From an uncultured Chloroflexota bacterium (GTDB lineage: Bacteria > Chloroflexota > Chloroflexia > Chloroflexales > Roseiflexaceae), in contig CAIQIY010000375.1 in the NCBI GenBank assembly GCA_903871975.1, positions 1-5,571 of the forward strand: a stretch of 5,571 nt of DNA. The letters are read 5' to 3'. Position numbers and translations under genes: made by a program. This document shows positions 1 to 5,571 of the stretch, piece by piece. The notes under the pieces are model-generated. The model ran no database searches. It saw only the letters and a program-made list of their open reading frames with translations, and was not told where the DNA came from. Numbering within the stretch: the stretch's first letter is position 1; the number at the start of each line of letters is the position of its first letter.

Positions 1-674
1 GCGAGCCACCCTCGCGCGTGATCGCAGCGCACCGCGACGTGCGCGACATCGTGCGGCGGGCGCCGCAGATCCTGCGCGACAATCGCGATTATCGGTTGTT
101 CATCGCCGCACGCATCCTGGTGCGCTCCGGGCAGCTCGCTGAGCCGTTCTACATCATCTACGCCACCGAGGTGCTCGGGCTATCGCCTGGCGTGGCGGGC
201 ATTCTGGTCGCCACCTGGGCGCTCGCGGCAGCGCTGTCGAATGTCGTCTGGGGGCGCATCGCCGACCGTCACGGCAATCGGCGGCTGCTGTTGCTGGCTG
301 GCAGCATGATGATGTTGGCGCCGGTGCTGATGGTGCTGATCACGCTGGTGGCACACCCCGGCATGCCACCGATGCTGTTGACGGCGGCACTGGCCCTGGT
401 GTCGCTGTGCGGCGGTGCCGGCAACGACGGCGTGATGATCGCGGCGATGACGTACCTGATCGAGGTATCGCCCGAGGCCGAGCGCGCGACCTACCTCGGA
501 GTCGCCAATACCATGCTGGGGGTCGGCGCGTTCCTGCCGTTGCTGGGGAGCGGCATGATCATCACGTTTGGCTATCAGGCGACATTCGGCATCGGCGCGA
601 TCCTCGCAGTCGCCGCAGTCGGCGTGCTGACGCGGCTGCGTGAACCGCGCCAGGTGAGTGGAGGCAACCGATGA
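1..674 (+). CDS. MFS transporter, C-terminal half (5' partial)
   Basis: Inner-membrane transporter of the major facilitator superfamily; the substrate cannot be told. The reading frame is open from base 3, so the gene begins outside the window; the GTG at 18 is only the first in-frame start codon, not a likely true start. The 223 visible residues hold a basic, charged stretch (about 6-30) that fits the central cytoplasmic loop, then six hydrophobic segments at about 30-56, 61-82, 95-117, 122-145, 165-187 and 190-210, matching TM7-12. Between the second and third lies WGRIADRHGNRR (83-94), the MFS motif A (GxxxDRxGxRR) repeated at the TM8-9 loop. No lysine is present; all positive charge comes from Arg/His. 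The gene ends in TGA inside the ATGA shared with the hydrolase that follows, so the two are probably one operon. Family assignment is sure; drug, sugar or other specificity is open. Confidence 0.88.
   Translation, partial: EPPSRVIAAHRDVRDIVRRAPQILRDNRDYRLFIAARILVRSGQLAEPFYIIYATEVLGLSPGVAGILVATWALAAALSNVVWGRIADRHGNRRLLLLAGSMMMLAPVLMVLITLVAHPGMPPMLLTAALALVSLCGGAGNDGVMIAAMTYLIEVSPEAERATYLGVANTMLGVGAFLPLLGSGMIITFGYQATFGIGAILAVAAVGVLTRLREPRQVSGGNR
660..664 (+). promoter_or_regulatory. Shine-Dalgarno of the alpha/beta hydrolase
   Basis: GGAGG lies 6 bases before the ATG at 671, inside the last codons of the MFS gene. It fixes the hydrolase start and supports coupled translation across the ATGA overlap. 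Confidence 0.75.
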
Positions 675-1594
675 TCTGGCCATTGCTGTTGACTCCGGCG
701 GCACTCCTTGCGGCACCGGTGCTGCTCACGCCGCTGCGCGAGCGGCTGACACCACGCGAGCTGGCACCCGCCGGTCGATTCGTGACGATCGATGGGCACG
801 AGATCCATTTCAGCGATACTGGCCCGGACACCGCGCCGGCGGTGATGCTGGTGCATGGGTTCGCCGCATCGACCTTCACGTGGCGTGCGCAGATCGCCGC
901 GCTGTGCGCCGCCGGCTACCGCGCCATCGCGGTGGACCTGCTGGGCTATGGTGCTTCGGCGCGGCCGGCGTCGGCGGTATATGCGACCGACCAGCAGGCC
1001 AGAGTGGTGCTGGGGGTCGCCGATGCGCTGGCAGTACCGCAGTTCGCGCTGGTCGGGTACTCGTTCGGCGGCCGGGTAGCGTTGCAGCTGGCACTGCTGG
1101 CCCCCGAGCGCGTGACGGCGCTGGTGGCGATCTGCCCGGAAGCGCTGGCACTGACGCGGCCGCCGATCGGGGCGCTGACGGCATTGCCACTGGTCGGGCA
1201 AGCGCTGTCGTTCTATCTGCTGGCGCCCGGGCTGGTGAGCACCGGGCTGCGGGCCCTCAGCGTGCGCCACGAATGGCTCACCGCCGAAGCCGCGGCCGGC
1301 TATGCCGCCCCGCTGACCGTCCGCGGCACGGCGATGGCGCAAGTCTGGCAGGCACGCTCGCCCAAGGATGGCAGCGTGCCGGTGCCGACGGCGCTGGAGC
1401 AGATCACCTGCCCGACGCTGCTGCTATGGGGCGACCGCGACACGGTCTTTCCGGTCGATGATGGCCGGCAGCTCGCGCAACGCATGCCCGCAGCGCGCCT
1501 CGAGGTGTTCCACGATGTCGGCCACCTGCCACACGAGGAGTGTGCCGACGCGGTGTCGACAGCGCTGCTGACATGGCTGGCCACGCTGCGGTGA
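671..1594 (+). CDS. alpha/beta-fold hydrolase with N-terminal hydrophobic segment
   Basis: Serine hydrolase of the alpha/beta-fold superfamily (307 residues, the usual size). Landmarks in order: oxyanion HG at 62-63 (VHGFAAS), a conserved VDLLGYGAS stretch at 88-96, the nucleophile elbow GYSFGG with Ser131, a more variable lid region at about 155-235, the acid in GDRD (Asp257 likely, Asp255 alternative), and His285 in DVGH. The triad is therefore complete and the enzyme should be active; ester, epoxide, C-C bond or lactone substrates are all possible. Residues 1-22 are hydrophobic and Pro/Leu/Ala-rich with no positive charge before the segment, followed by RERLTPRE; this could be a membrane anchor or an uncleaved signal, but there is no clear cleavage site. 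The ATG overlaps the MFS stop (ATGA) and follows GGAGG at 6 bases. Coupling to a transporter suggests the enzyme acts on what is moved, but this is inference. Confidence 0.88.
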   Translation: MIWPLLLTPAALLAAPVLLTPLRERLTPRELAPAGRFVTIDGHEIHFSDTGPDTAPAVMLVHGFAASTFTWRAQIAALCAAGYRAIAVDLLGYGASARPASAVYATDQQARVVLGVADALAVPQFALVGYSFGGRVALQLALLAPERVTALVAICPEALALTRPPIGALTALPLVGQALSFYLLAPGLVSTGLRALSVRHEWLTAEAAAGYAAPLTVRGTAMAQVWQARSPKDGSVPVPTALEQITCPTLLLWGDRDTVFPVDDGRQLAQRMPAARLEVFHDVGHLPHEECADAVSTALLTWLATLR

Positions 1595-1601
1595 CACCCC
1601 A
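1595..1601. other. 7-base convergent gene junction
   Basis: The TGA of the hydrolase (1592-1594) and the TGA of the lipoprotein gene on the other strand (1602-1604) are separated by only seven bases. The junction itself can form only a 4-bp stem (GTGA/TCAC) and has no T tract, so no intrinsic terminator is visible here. Transcripts of both operons probably run into each other's 3' ends. Confidence 0.85.
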
Positions 1602-2882
1602 TCACTCGGCGTCGGTACAACGACGGGCGTCCTCGATGATGCGGCTGATCGTGTCATCGCGACTGACCTGCTCGAGCAGGAACGCCGGCAGTGCCTGCTC
1701 GAGCAGCGCCCAGCGGCACCGCACCGCACTGCCTGGCGCGATGCCCGGTGCCAGCGCAGCGGTGCGCGCCGCAGCCTGCAGCGCGGGATCATCGGGCAAG
1801 GCCGCGGGCGTCACCAGCTCGGCCAGGGCCGGCAGCATGCCGAAATCACCGGCGATGCGGCGCTGCAGCGGCTCGCTGAGCAGCAGCGTGGCGAACCGCC
1901 CCAGCGTCGCACGGTCGTCTGGTGGCAATCCGGCACGCAGCATCAGCGCTTGAATGGTGAGCGCGCCGAGCAGCGGCCGCCCGGCATCGTCGCTCGGCAA
2001 CGGCGCGTAGGCCAGATCAAGCGGCGGCTCGGCTGTGCGCAGCGTGTCGAGCGCCCAATCGCCATCGAAGGCGAACGGCGCGCCACCATCGAGGAACAGC
2101 GCGCGCCCTTGCTCGTAGGTCATCGGTGTCGCCGGGCCGACGGCGCGCAGCGCCGCCAGCAGGTCCAGCGCGCCGCCCAGTGCCGCCGGATCATCGAGCT
2201 CCGGGCCGCCATGCGCGGCGAGCAACGCCGTGAACCAGCGCGCCTCGGCCCAGCCAGCCACCAAGCCAGCGTCGTCGCGTTCGCGAAATGACGCGGCGGC
2301 GGCGATCAGGTCTGCGACGGTCGTCGGCGTGGCATCGCTGAGCGCCCGATTGGTGAGCAACATCAGGGCACCGTGCGCTGCCAATGGCGTGCCCCAGCGC
2401 ACACCATCACGCCCGGTCGCCTCGCGTGCCGCCGGCAGCAGGCGGGCATCGTCGATGCTGTCGGCGGCTGGATCGATCGCCTCGGCCGTCAGCAGCAACG
2501 CCAGATCGTCCTGATCACCATAGAACGCGTCCGGCAGTGCGATGCTGGTCAGCCGCGCGGCCGCCACGTCGGTCGCCAATCCATCGGCGCTGCGCATCAC
2601 GATGGACACCTCGATGCCCGCCAGATGGGCGGCATCACGGATCCAGCCACCAAACGCCGCCTGACGGGCTTCGGGCACCACCGCCCAGAGCGTGAACTGC
2701 CGGCGTGGCGTCGGCGTCGGTGTCGCACTGGGCAGCGGCGTCGCACTGGGCGCCGGCGTCGGTGTCGCGCTGGGCAGCGGCGTGGTTACCGGTACGGTCG
2801 GCGTCGCCACCGGGCCCGGCGCAGCGCACGCCACCAGCAGCAGCACGGCACTCGCCACGCTGCGCCACATCAGCCGAGCCAC
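1602..2882 (-). CDS. Lipoprotein, extracellular solute-binding protein (ABC sugar-binding type)
   Basis: Predicted substrate-binding lipoprotein of the carbohydrate ABC-transporter type (family 1, maltose-binding-like), 426 residues. Residues 1-18 form a signal peptide ending in the lipobox LVAC, with Cys19 the lipidation site. A Thr/Pro/Ser-Ala linker (about 24-60) with a 14-residue internal repeat tethers the globular domain. Signs of the fold: WGTPLAAHGALMLLTNRAL (163-181), TPTTVADLIAAA (185-196), a hinge-like PFAFDGDWALDTLR (269-282) and a late GDFGMLPALAEL (345-356). Besides Cys19 there are only two cysteines, Cys389 and Cys422, which may form a disulfide. There are no lysines at all. 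I chose the GTG at 2882 because GGGGAG lies 8 bases upstream and it gives a normal signal peptide; the ATG at 2870, overlapping the kinase stop as TGATG, is the alternative and would leave only 14 residues before the Cys. It is the last gene of its operon and no permease follows. The binding-protein call is fairly sure; the ligand is unknown. Confidence 0.82.
   Translation of the reverse strand: MARLMWRSVASAVLLLVACAAPGPVATPTVPVTTPLPSATPTPAPSATPLPSATPTPTPRRQFTLWAVVPEARQAAFGGWIRDAAHLAGIEVSIVMRSADGLATDVAAARLTSIALPDAFYGDQDDLALLLTAEAIDPAADSIDDARLLPAAREATGRDGVRWGTPLAAHGALMLLTNRALSDATPTTVADLIAAAASFRERDDAGLVAGWAEARWFTALLAAHGGPELDDPAALGGALDLLAALRAVGPATPMTYEQGRALFLDGGAPFAFDGDWALDTLRTAEPPLDLAYAPLPSDDAGRPLLGALTIQALMLRAGLPPDDRATLGRFATLLLSEPLQRRIAGDFGMLPALAELVTPAALPDDPALQAAARTAALAPGIAPGSAVRCRWALLEQALPAFLLEQVSRDDTISRIIEDARRCTDAE
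1668..1706. repeat. Perfect 13-bp inverted repeat (hairpin potential)
   Basis: CTGCTCGAGCAGG at 1668-1680 is the exact reverse complement of bases 1694-1706, with a 13-base loop. The 12-base core CTGCTCGAGCAG is itself palindromic and occurs twice, 27 bases apart. In the lipoprotein frame both copies encode Leu-Leu-Glu-Gln (393-396 and 402-405), so coding may account for part of it. It lies 74 bases beyond the hydrolase stop, where a hairpin could act on the 3' end of the rightward transcript. No T tract follows it on the + strand, so it is not a classic intrinsic terminator. Confidence 0.6.
2713..2783. repeat. 42-bp-period tandem repeat encoding the lipoprotein linker
   Basis: Two 29-base copies (2713-2741 and 2755-2783) differ by one base (A at 2727, G at 2769) and are offset by 42 bases, which is 14 codons. 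In the protein this gives two copies of PLPSATPTP. A shorter element, GTCGCACTGGGC, also recurs at 2722-2733 and 2740-2751. The period keeps the frame, so copy-number change would lengthen or shorten the surface tether without breaking the gene. Confidence 0.8.
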
Positions 2883-3862
2883 GCGCGAATCTCCCCGGCG
2901 AGCCGCTGCCGTACCGCCATGTCCGCGGGGATCCCGGCCGCGTCGAGTGCCAGCAACACGCTGCCGAGCGCCGGCGGCGATGCCAGCACCAGCGACCGTG
3001 CCTGCGGCGCAGTCTGGTGCAGCGCAGCATCAAAGGCTGCGAGCAACGGTGCGCATCCCGCGGTCAGCACGCCACCGGCCAAAACGACCTCGCACGCGCC
3101 GGTGTGCAGGCCGAGGCGCTGCGCCACCGCGGCGGCATTGGCACCAAGCTCGGCACCAGCCTCGCGCACGATGCTGCATGCCACCGCATCGCCGTCGGCC
3201 GCTGCCGCAATCACCAGGTGCGCCAGTTCGCCGCCCGGCTGGGGGATCTCCTCGCGCGAGATGCGCTCGGCGAGTTCGAGGACGTCGGCCGCGCCCAGCG
3301 CATCGAGCAGGCGCGGCGCCAAGGTCGTCGCCGGCAGGCGGCCGTAGTGCTGGAGCGCCAGCGCGCGCAGCGCCGCGAATACCAGCCCACCGGCACCGCC
3401 ATGATCGCCCCACAGCGGTCCCAGGCCGAAGGTGCGGAAGCTGGTGCCGTCTGGCGCCCGCCCGGCAACCGTCGAGCCCGTGCCGCAGATCACCACGACC
3501 CCGGTGCCGTCGTGGCTGCCGGCGCGCAGCGCCGCCAAGGTGTCGTTGACGATGATCCGTGGCCCGGGAATGTCCAGCCGCTCGACGACGCCCGCCAGCC
3601 GCCGCTCGTCGCTCGGCCAGTCGACGCCCGCCAGCGCATAGCCGGCGGCAGCCAGCTGCGACCGTGGGATGCCGGCGCTGTGCAACGCTTCGGCGACACC
3701 CTGTGCGTAACATGCGAATGCGCCGTCAAGGCCGACCGACTCCCAGTTGCCTGGGCCGGCGCGGCCAACCCCCAGCAGGTGGCCGTGGCGATCGGCGATC
3801 ATCACGAGTGTTTTGCTGCCTCCGGCGTCGATGCCGAGGTAACCGATCGGTTCGCGCGTCAT
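2870..3862 (-). CDS. BadF/BadG/BcrA/BcrD-type ATPase, N-acetylglucosamine-kinase-like sugar kinase
   Basis: ASKHA-fold kinase, most like the eukaryotic-type N-acetylglucosamine kinase branch of the BadF family; expected to phosphorylate an amino sugar or related hexose with ATP in the cytoplasm. The 330 residues match that family's length. Landmarks: phosphate-1 loop GIDAGGSKT (10-18), VNDT with the probable catalytic Asp107 (105-108), phosphate-2 loop ICGTGSTV (125-132), FGLGPLWGDHGGAGG (145-159), a typical region of this family, and the adenosine motif LAGGVL (261-266). The sole lysine of the protein is Lys17 of the first loop, an invariant-type position. There are no Cys-rich motifs of an iron-sulfur activator, so a benzoyl-CoA-reductase or dehydratase activator role is unlikely. 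The ATG starts one base after the fucosidase stop, behind GAGGTGAT; the 3' end overlaps the lipoprotein gene. With a fucosidase upstream, GlcNAc released from a fucosylated glycan is an attractive but unproven substrate. Confidence 0.85.
   Translation of the reverse strand: MTREPIGYLGIDAGGSKTLVMIADRHGHLLGVGRAGPGNWESVGLDGAFACYAQGVAEALHSAGIPRSQLAAAGYALAGVDWPSDERRLAGVVERLDIPGPRIIVNDTLAALRAGSHDGTGVVVICGTGSTVAGRAPDGTSFRTFGLGPLWGDHGGAGGLVFAALRALALQHYGRLPATTLAPRLLDALGAADVLELAERISREEIPQPGGELAHLVIAAAADGDAVACSIVREAGAELGANAAAVAQRLGLHTGACEVVLAGGVLTAGCAPLLAAFDAALHQTAPQARSLVLASPPALGSVLLALDAAGIPADMAVRQRLAGEIRAWLG
2891..2896 (-). promoter_or_regulatory. Shine-Dalgarno deciding the lipoprotein start
   Basis: On the minus strand GGGGAG lies 8 bases before the GTG at 2882, within the kinase coding end. 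For the alternative ATG at 2870 it would be 20 bases away, too far, so it favours the GTG. Confidence 0.55.
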
Positions 3863-3870
3863 ATCACCTC
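3863..3870 (-). promoter_or_regulatory. Extended Shine-Dalgarno of the kinase, overlapping the fucosidase stop
   Basis: GAGGTGAT on the minus strand matches eight consecutive bases of the complement of the 16S rRNA 3' end (AAGGAGGTGAT). It contains the TGA stop of the fucosidase gene and abuts the kinase ATG. Ribosomes finishing the fucosidase would therefore stop on the kinase's binding site, a layout expected for coupled translation. Confidence 0.7.
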
Positions 3871-5153
3871 AGGAACAGTTCCACGACCGGCACGACGACG
3901 TCGGGGCGGCGAACCGGCAGTTCGATCGTCAGCGTGGTGGCATCGGTGTCGGCGATGCTCCATTCATCGTGGCCACCCGGCTCGAGCAATCGCACCTCGC
4001 TGGCGTCGTGCAACAGCTGCGCATACGCCACCCGCCCGGCGAGCCCGCTCAGATGCACGTGGCGAAACGGCCAGGCGAACAAATGCAGATACAGCCGGTC
4101 GCCACGCTGGGTCAGGCGGCAATCTGCGGGCGCGGTGAACGTGCTCTGCGTGCAACCACGGATGCTGCGCTCGTGGAGGTGCATCCAGTCACGGTATACC
4201 GCCAGTGCTGCACGCGCCCGTGGATCGAATGCGCCGCGCGCAGTCGGACCGACATTCATCAACAGGTTGCCCCCACACGCCACGGTGTTGACGAGCATCT
4301 CGATGAGTTGCGCGGGGCTCTTCCAGGTCGCCTCGTCGCGATGATACCCCCACGAGCCACTCAAGGTCTGGCAGGTCTCCCAGACGACCGGCTGGCCGGC
4401 GATGGTGAGCCATTCCCGTGGCTGAAACTGCTCGGGCGTATGCACATCGGCCAGCGTGTGTGGCAGATCGAGCCGATTGTTGATGATGATTCCCGGCTGC
4501 AGCTCGCGCGTCAGCGCCAGCAGTGCCTCGCTCTGCCAATCGTCGCGCCCTTTGCCCGGCAGGCCACGATAGGTGCGTTCGGGATACGAGAAGTCGTACC
4601 AGATGATATCGATGGGCCCATAGCGCGTCAGCAGCTCGCGAACCTGGGCGTGCAGATAGGCGGCATAGCGCCGGATGTCGCGCTGCTGGTTCAGCTGTGC
4701 TGCAGCAGGATCGTTGCGCAGCGGGTGAAAGACATCGATCGGAAAATCCGGATGATGCCAGTCGATCAGCGAGTAGTAAAAGCCGACCCGTAACCCCTCG
4801 GCACGGCATGCAGCCACGAACGGCCCGACGAGATCACGGCCATGCGGGGTATTCGTCACTGCATACGACGTATGTTGCGTGTCCCACAGGCAGAACCCGT
4901 CATGATGCTTGGTCGTCAGCACCACATAGCGCATGCCGGCTTCGCGGGCAGCCTGCGCCCACGCGCGCGGATCGTACAGATCCGGCGCGAAGTAGTCCAT
5001 GTAGCGCTGGTAGCGCGCCGTCGGCAGCTCTTCGCGGCTCTGGACCCACTCGTGGCGTGCTGCGGCAGCATACAGGCCCCAGTGGATGAACAGGCCGAAG
5101 CGTGCGTCGGTGAACCAGCCGGTGTCTCCAGCCGTCGCTGCGGGCGTCAGCAT
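3864..5153 (-). CDS. GH29 alpha-L-fucosidase, cytoplasmic
   Basis: Retaining glycoside hydrolase of family 29, which removes terminal alpha-L-fucose from oligosaccharides. The 429 residues cover the (beta/alpha)8 barrel plus a short C-terminal beta domain (about 335-429), at the small end of the family. Family landmarks: RFGLFIHWG (18-26), HEW (34-36), TTKHHDGFCLWDT (80-92), GFYYSLIDWHHP (124-135), IIWYDF (183-188) with the probable nucleophile Asp187, NNR (225-227), TPEQF (239-243) with Glu241 as the likely acid/base position, WETCQT and SWGY (258-270), and LLMNVGPTARG (297-307). Acid/base residues vary in GH29, so Glu241 versus Glu259 is uncertain. The usual WxDG at the nucleophile reads WYDF here. 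No signal peptide is visible, so the substrate must be imported first. The ATG has GAGAGGAG 7 bases upstream. It sits 21 bases after the dehydrogenase and 1 base before the kinase. Confidence 0.95.
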   Translation of the reverse strand: MLTPAATAGDTGWFTDARFGLFIHWGLYAAAARHEWVQSREELPTARYQRYMDYFAPDLYDPRAWAQAAREAGMRYVVLTTKHHDGFCLWDTQHTSYAVTNTPHGRDLVGPFVAACRAEGLRVGFYYSLIDWHHPDFPIDVFHPLRNDPAAAQLNQQRDIRRYAAYLHAQVRELLTRYGPIDIIWYDFSYPERTYRGLPGKGRDDWQSEALLALTRELQPGIIINNRLDLPHTLADVHTPEQFQPREWLTIAGQPVVWETCQTLSGSWGYHRDEATWKSPAQLIEMLVNTVACGGNLLMNVGPTARGAFDPRARAALAVYRDWMHLHERSIRGCTQSTFTAPADCRLTQRGDRLYLHLFAWPFRHVHLSGLAGRVAYAQLLHDASEVRLLEPGGHDEWSIADTDATTLTIELPVRRPDVVVPVVELFLR

Positions 5154-5160
5154 GCGTGCA

Positions 5161-5168
5161 CTCCTCTC
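5161..5168 (-). promoter_or_regulatory. Shine-Dalgarno of the fucosidase
   Basis: On the minus strand GAGAGGAG lies 7 bases before the ATG at 5153, inside the 21-base gap after the dehydrogenase stop. It fixes the fucosidase start. The gap is too small for a separate promoter of ordinary form, so the gene is probably read from an upstream promoter outside the window. Confidence 0.75.
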
Positions 5169-5174
5169 GGCAGA

Positions 5175-5571
5175 TCAATAGCCGGCAGCCAGGTCGACGA
5201 CGTTGCGCAATGGCTCACCGGCGCGGAAGCGCCGCAGGTTCTCGCCGAAGATCGCGAAGATGCGTTCGCGGGTATGCGGCGACGAATAGGCGATGTGCGG
5301 CGTGATGGTGACGTTTGGCGCGCGCCACAGCGGGTGTGCGTCGGGCAATGGTTCTTCCGGCAGGGCATCGAGCCCGGCGCCGCTCAACCGGCCGTCGTGC
5401 AATGCCGCCAGCAAGGCATCGGTGTCGACGATCGCACCGCGAGCGATGTTGATCAGATACGCACCGCGACGCACCTGTGCCAGCGCGGCGGCATCGACCA
5501 TGCCACGGGTCGCGTCGGTCAGCGGGAGCGCGATGACCAGGTAGTCGGTCTCGGGGAGGATGGCGTGCCAA
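5175..5571 (-). CDS. D-isomer-specific 2-hydroxyacid dehydrogenase, C-terminal part (5' partial)
   Basis: NAD(P)-dependent dehydrogenase that interconverts a 2-keto acid and its D-2-hydroxy acid. The gene runs off the right edge; 131 residues are visible (frame from 5570). Counting from the window edge: PLTDATRGMVD (16-26), GAYLINIARGAIVD (36-49) with the catalytic Arg44, GLDALPEEPLP (66-76) with the probable catalytic Glu73, and NVTITPHIAY (86-95) with the catalytic His92. The nucleotide-binding GxGxxG loop and the N-terminal substrate domain are outside. The protein ends 39 residues after the catalytic His, so it has no C-terminal ACT domain and is not a long-form SerA. A glyoxylate/hydroxypyruvate-reductase-like or D-lactate-type enzyme fits, but the substrate cannot be read. 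It precedes the fucosidase by 21 bases, so it likely belongs to the same operon. No lysine is present in this part. Confidence 0.9.
   Translation of the reverse strand, partial: WHAILPETDYLVIALPLTDATRGMVDAAALAQVRRGAYLINIARGAIVDTDALLAALHDGRLSGAGLDALPEEPLPDAHPLWRAPNVTITPHIAYSSPHTRERIFAIFGENLRRFRAGEPLRNVVDLAAGY

Noticed and set aside
18..20. GTG as the start of a short 218-residue membrane protein
   Set aside because: The frame stays open to the window edge and the segment order matches TM7-12 of an MFS protein, so this is the inside of a longer gene.
575..1342. A 255-residue minus-strand frame opposite the hydrolase
   Set aside because: Low-complexity Arg/Gln/Gly composition, no domain, and it is fully covered by a hydrolase with a complete catalytic triad.
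1591..1605. Small hairpin at the convergent junction as a terminator
   Set aside because: Only a 4-bp stem (GTGA/TCAC) and no T tract on either strand.
2713..2783. CRISPR-like repeat
   Set aside because: Only two copies with a 13-base spacing, in frame and encoding a Thr/Pro linker; no array or cas gene.
2870..3862. Activator ATPase of benzoyl-CoA reductase or 2-hydroxyacyl-CoA dehydratase (BadF family in the strict sense)
   Set aside because: No cluster-binding cysteine motif, length and motif set fit the GlcNAc-kinase branch, and the neighbours are sugar genes.
2705..4138. A 477-residue open frame on the + strand, opposite the lipoprotein, kinase and fucosidase genes
   Set aside because: The opposite strand carries well-recognised families across the whole span. 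The + frame is Arg/Ala/Gln-rich with no motif, and long antisense frames are expected in DNA this rich in GC with few A/T-rich codons.
5175..5571. Phosphoglycerate dehydrogenase of serine synthesis (serA)
   Set aside because: No ACT domain follows the catalytic His, and the operon context is sugar use; the general family name is safer.

Overview
This is a GC-rich, fully coding bacterial window with six protein genes and no gap longer than 21 bases. The proteins use Arg almost to the exclusion of Lys, and all six genes end in TGA. The lipoprotein carries a Thr/Pro 'TPTP' linker behind its lipobox, a style common in Chloroflexota (Chloroflexus/Roseiflexus/Herpetosiphon relatives). I infer that phylum, with moderate confidence only. 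I see no RNA gene, mobile element, CRISPR array or phage gene.

Left part, + strand (1-1594): the C-terminal half of a major facilitator superfamily (MFS) transporter, which enters from outside the window. It overlaps by ATGA an alpha/beta-fold hydrolase with a complete catalytic triad and a hydrophobic N-terminus. The two are very likely co-translated.

Right part, - strand (5571 down to 1602): a tightly packed operon. In transcription order it holds a D-2-hydroxyacid dehydrogenase (5' end outside the window), a GH29 alpha-L-fucosidase without signal peptide, a BadF/N-acetylglucosamine-kinase-type sugar kinase, and a lipoprotein resembling an ABC sugar-binding protein. Spacings are 21 bases, 1 base and a 13-base overlap, and each start has a plausible Shine-Dalgarno sequence. 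The simplest reading is uptake and breakdown of a fucosylated, possibly amino-sugar-containing, oligosaccharide. The lipoprotein would capture it outside, the fucosidase would trim it in the cytoplasm, and the kinase would phosphorylate a released sugar. The dehydrogenase would handle a 2-keto/2-hydroxy acid further down. The ABC permeases and any fucose-degradation enzymes are not in the window, so the substrate is inferred from context.

The two units converge, with only 7 bases between their stop codons and no recognisable intrinsic terminator. Just inside the lipoprotein gene is a perfect 13-bp inverted repeat that may serve the 3' end of the rightward transcript. I found no clear evidence of a previously undescribed system. 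The most unusual signals are the extreme lysine depletion, the fucosidase-kinase-binding-protein arrangement without permeases, and that inverted repeat.
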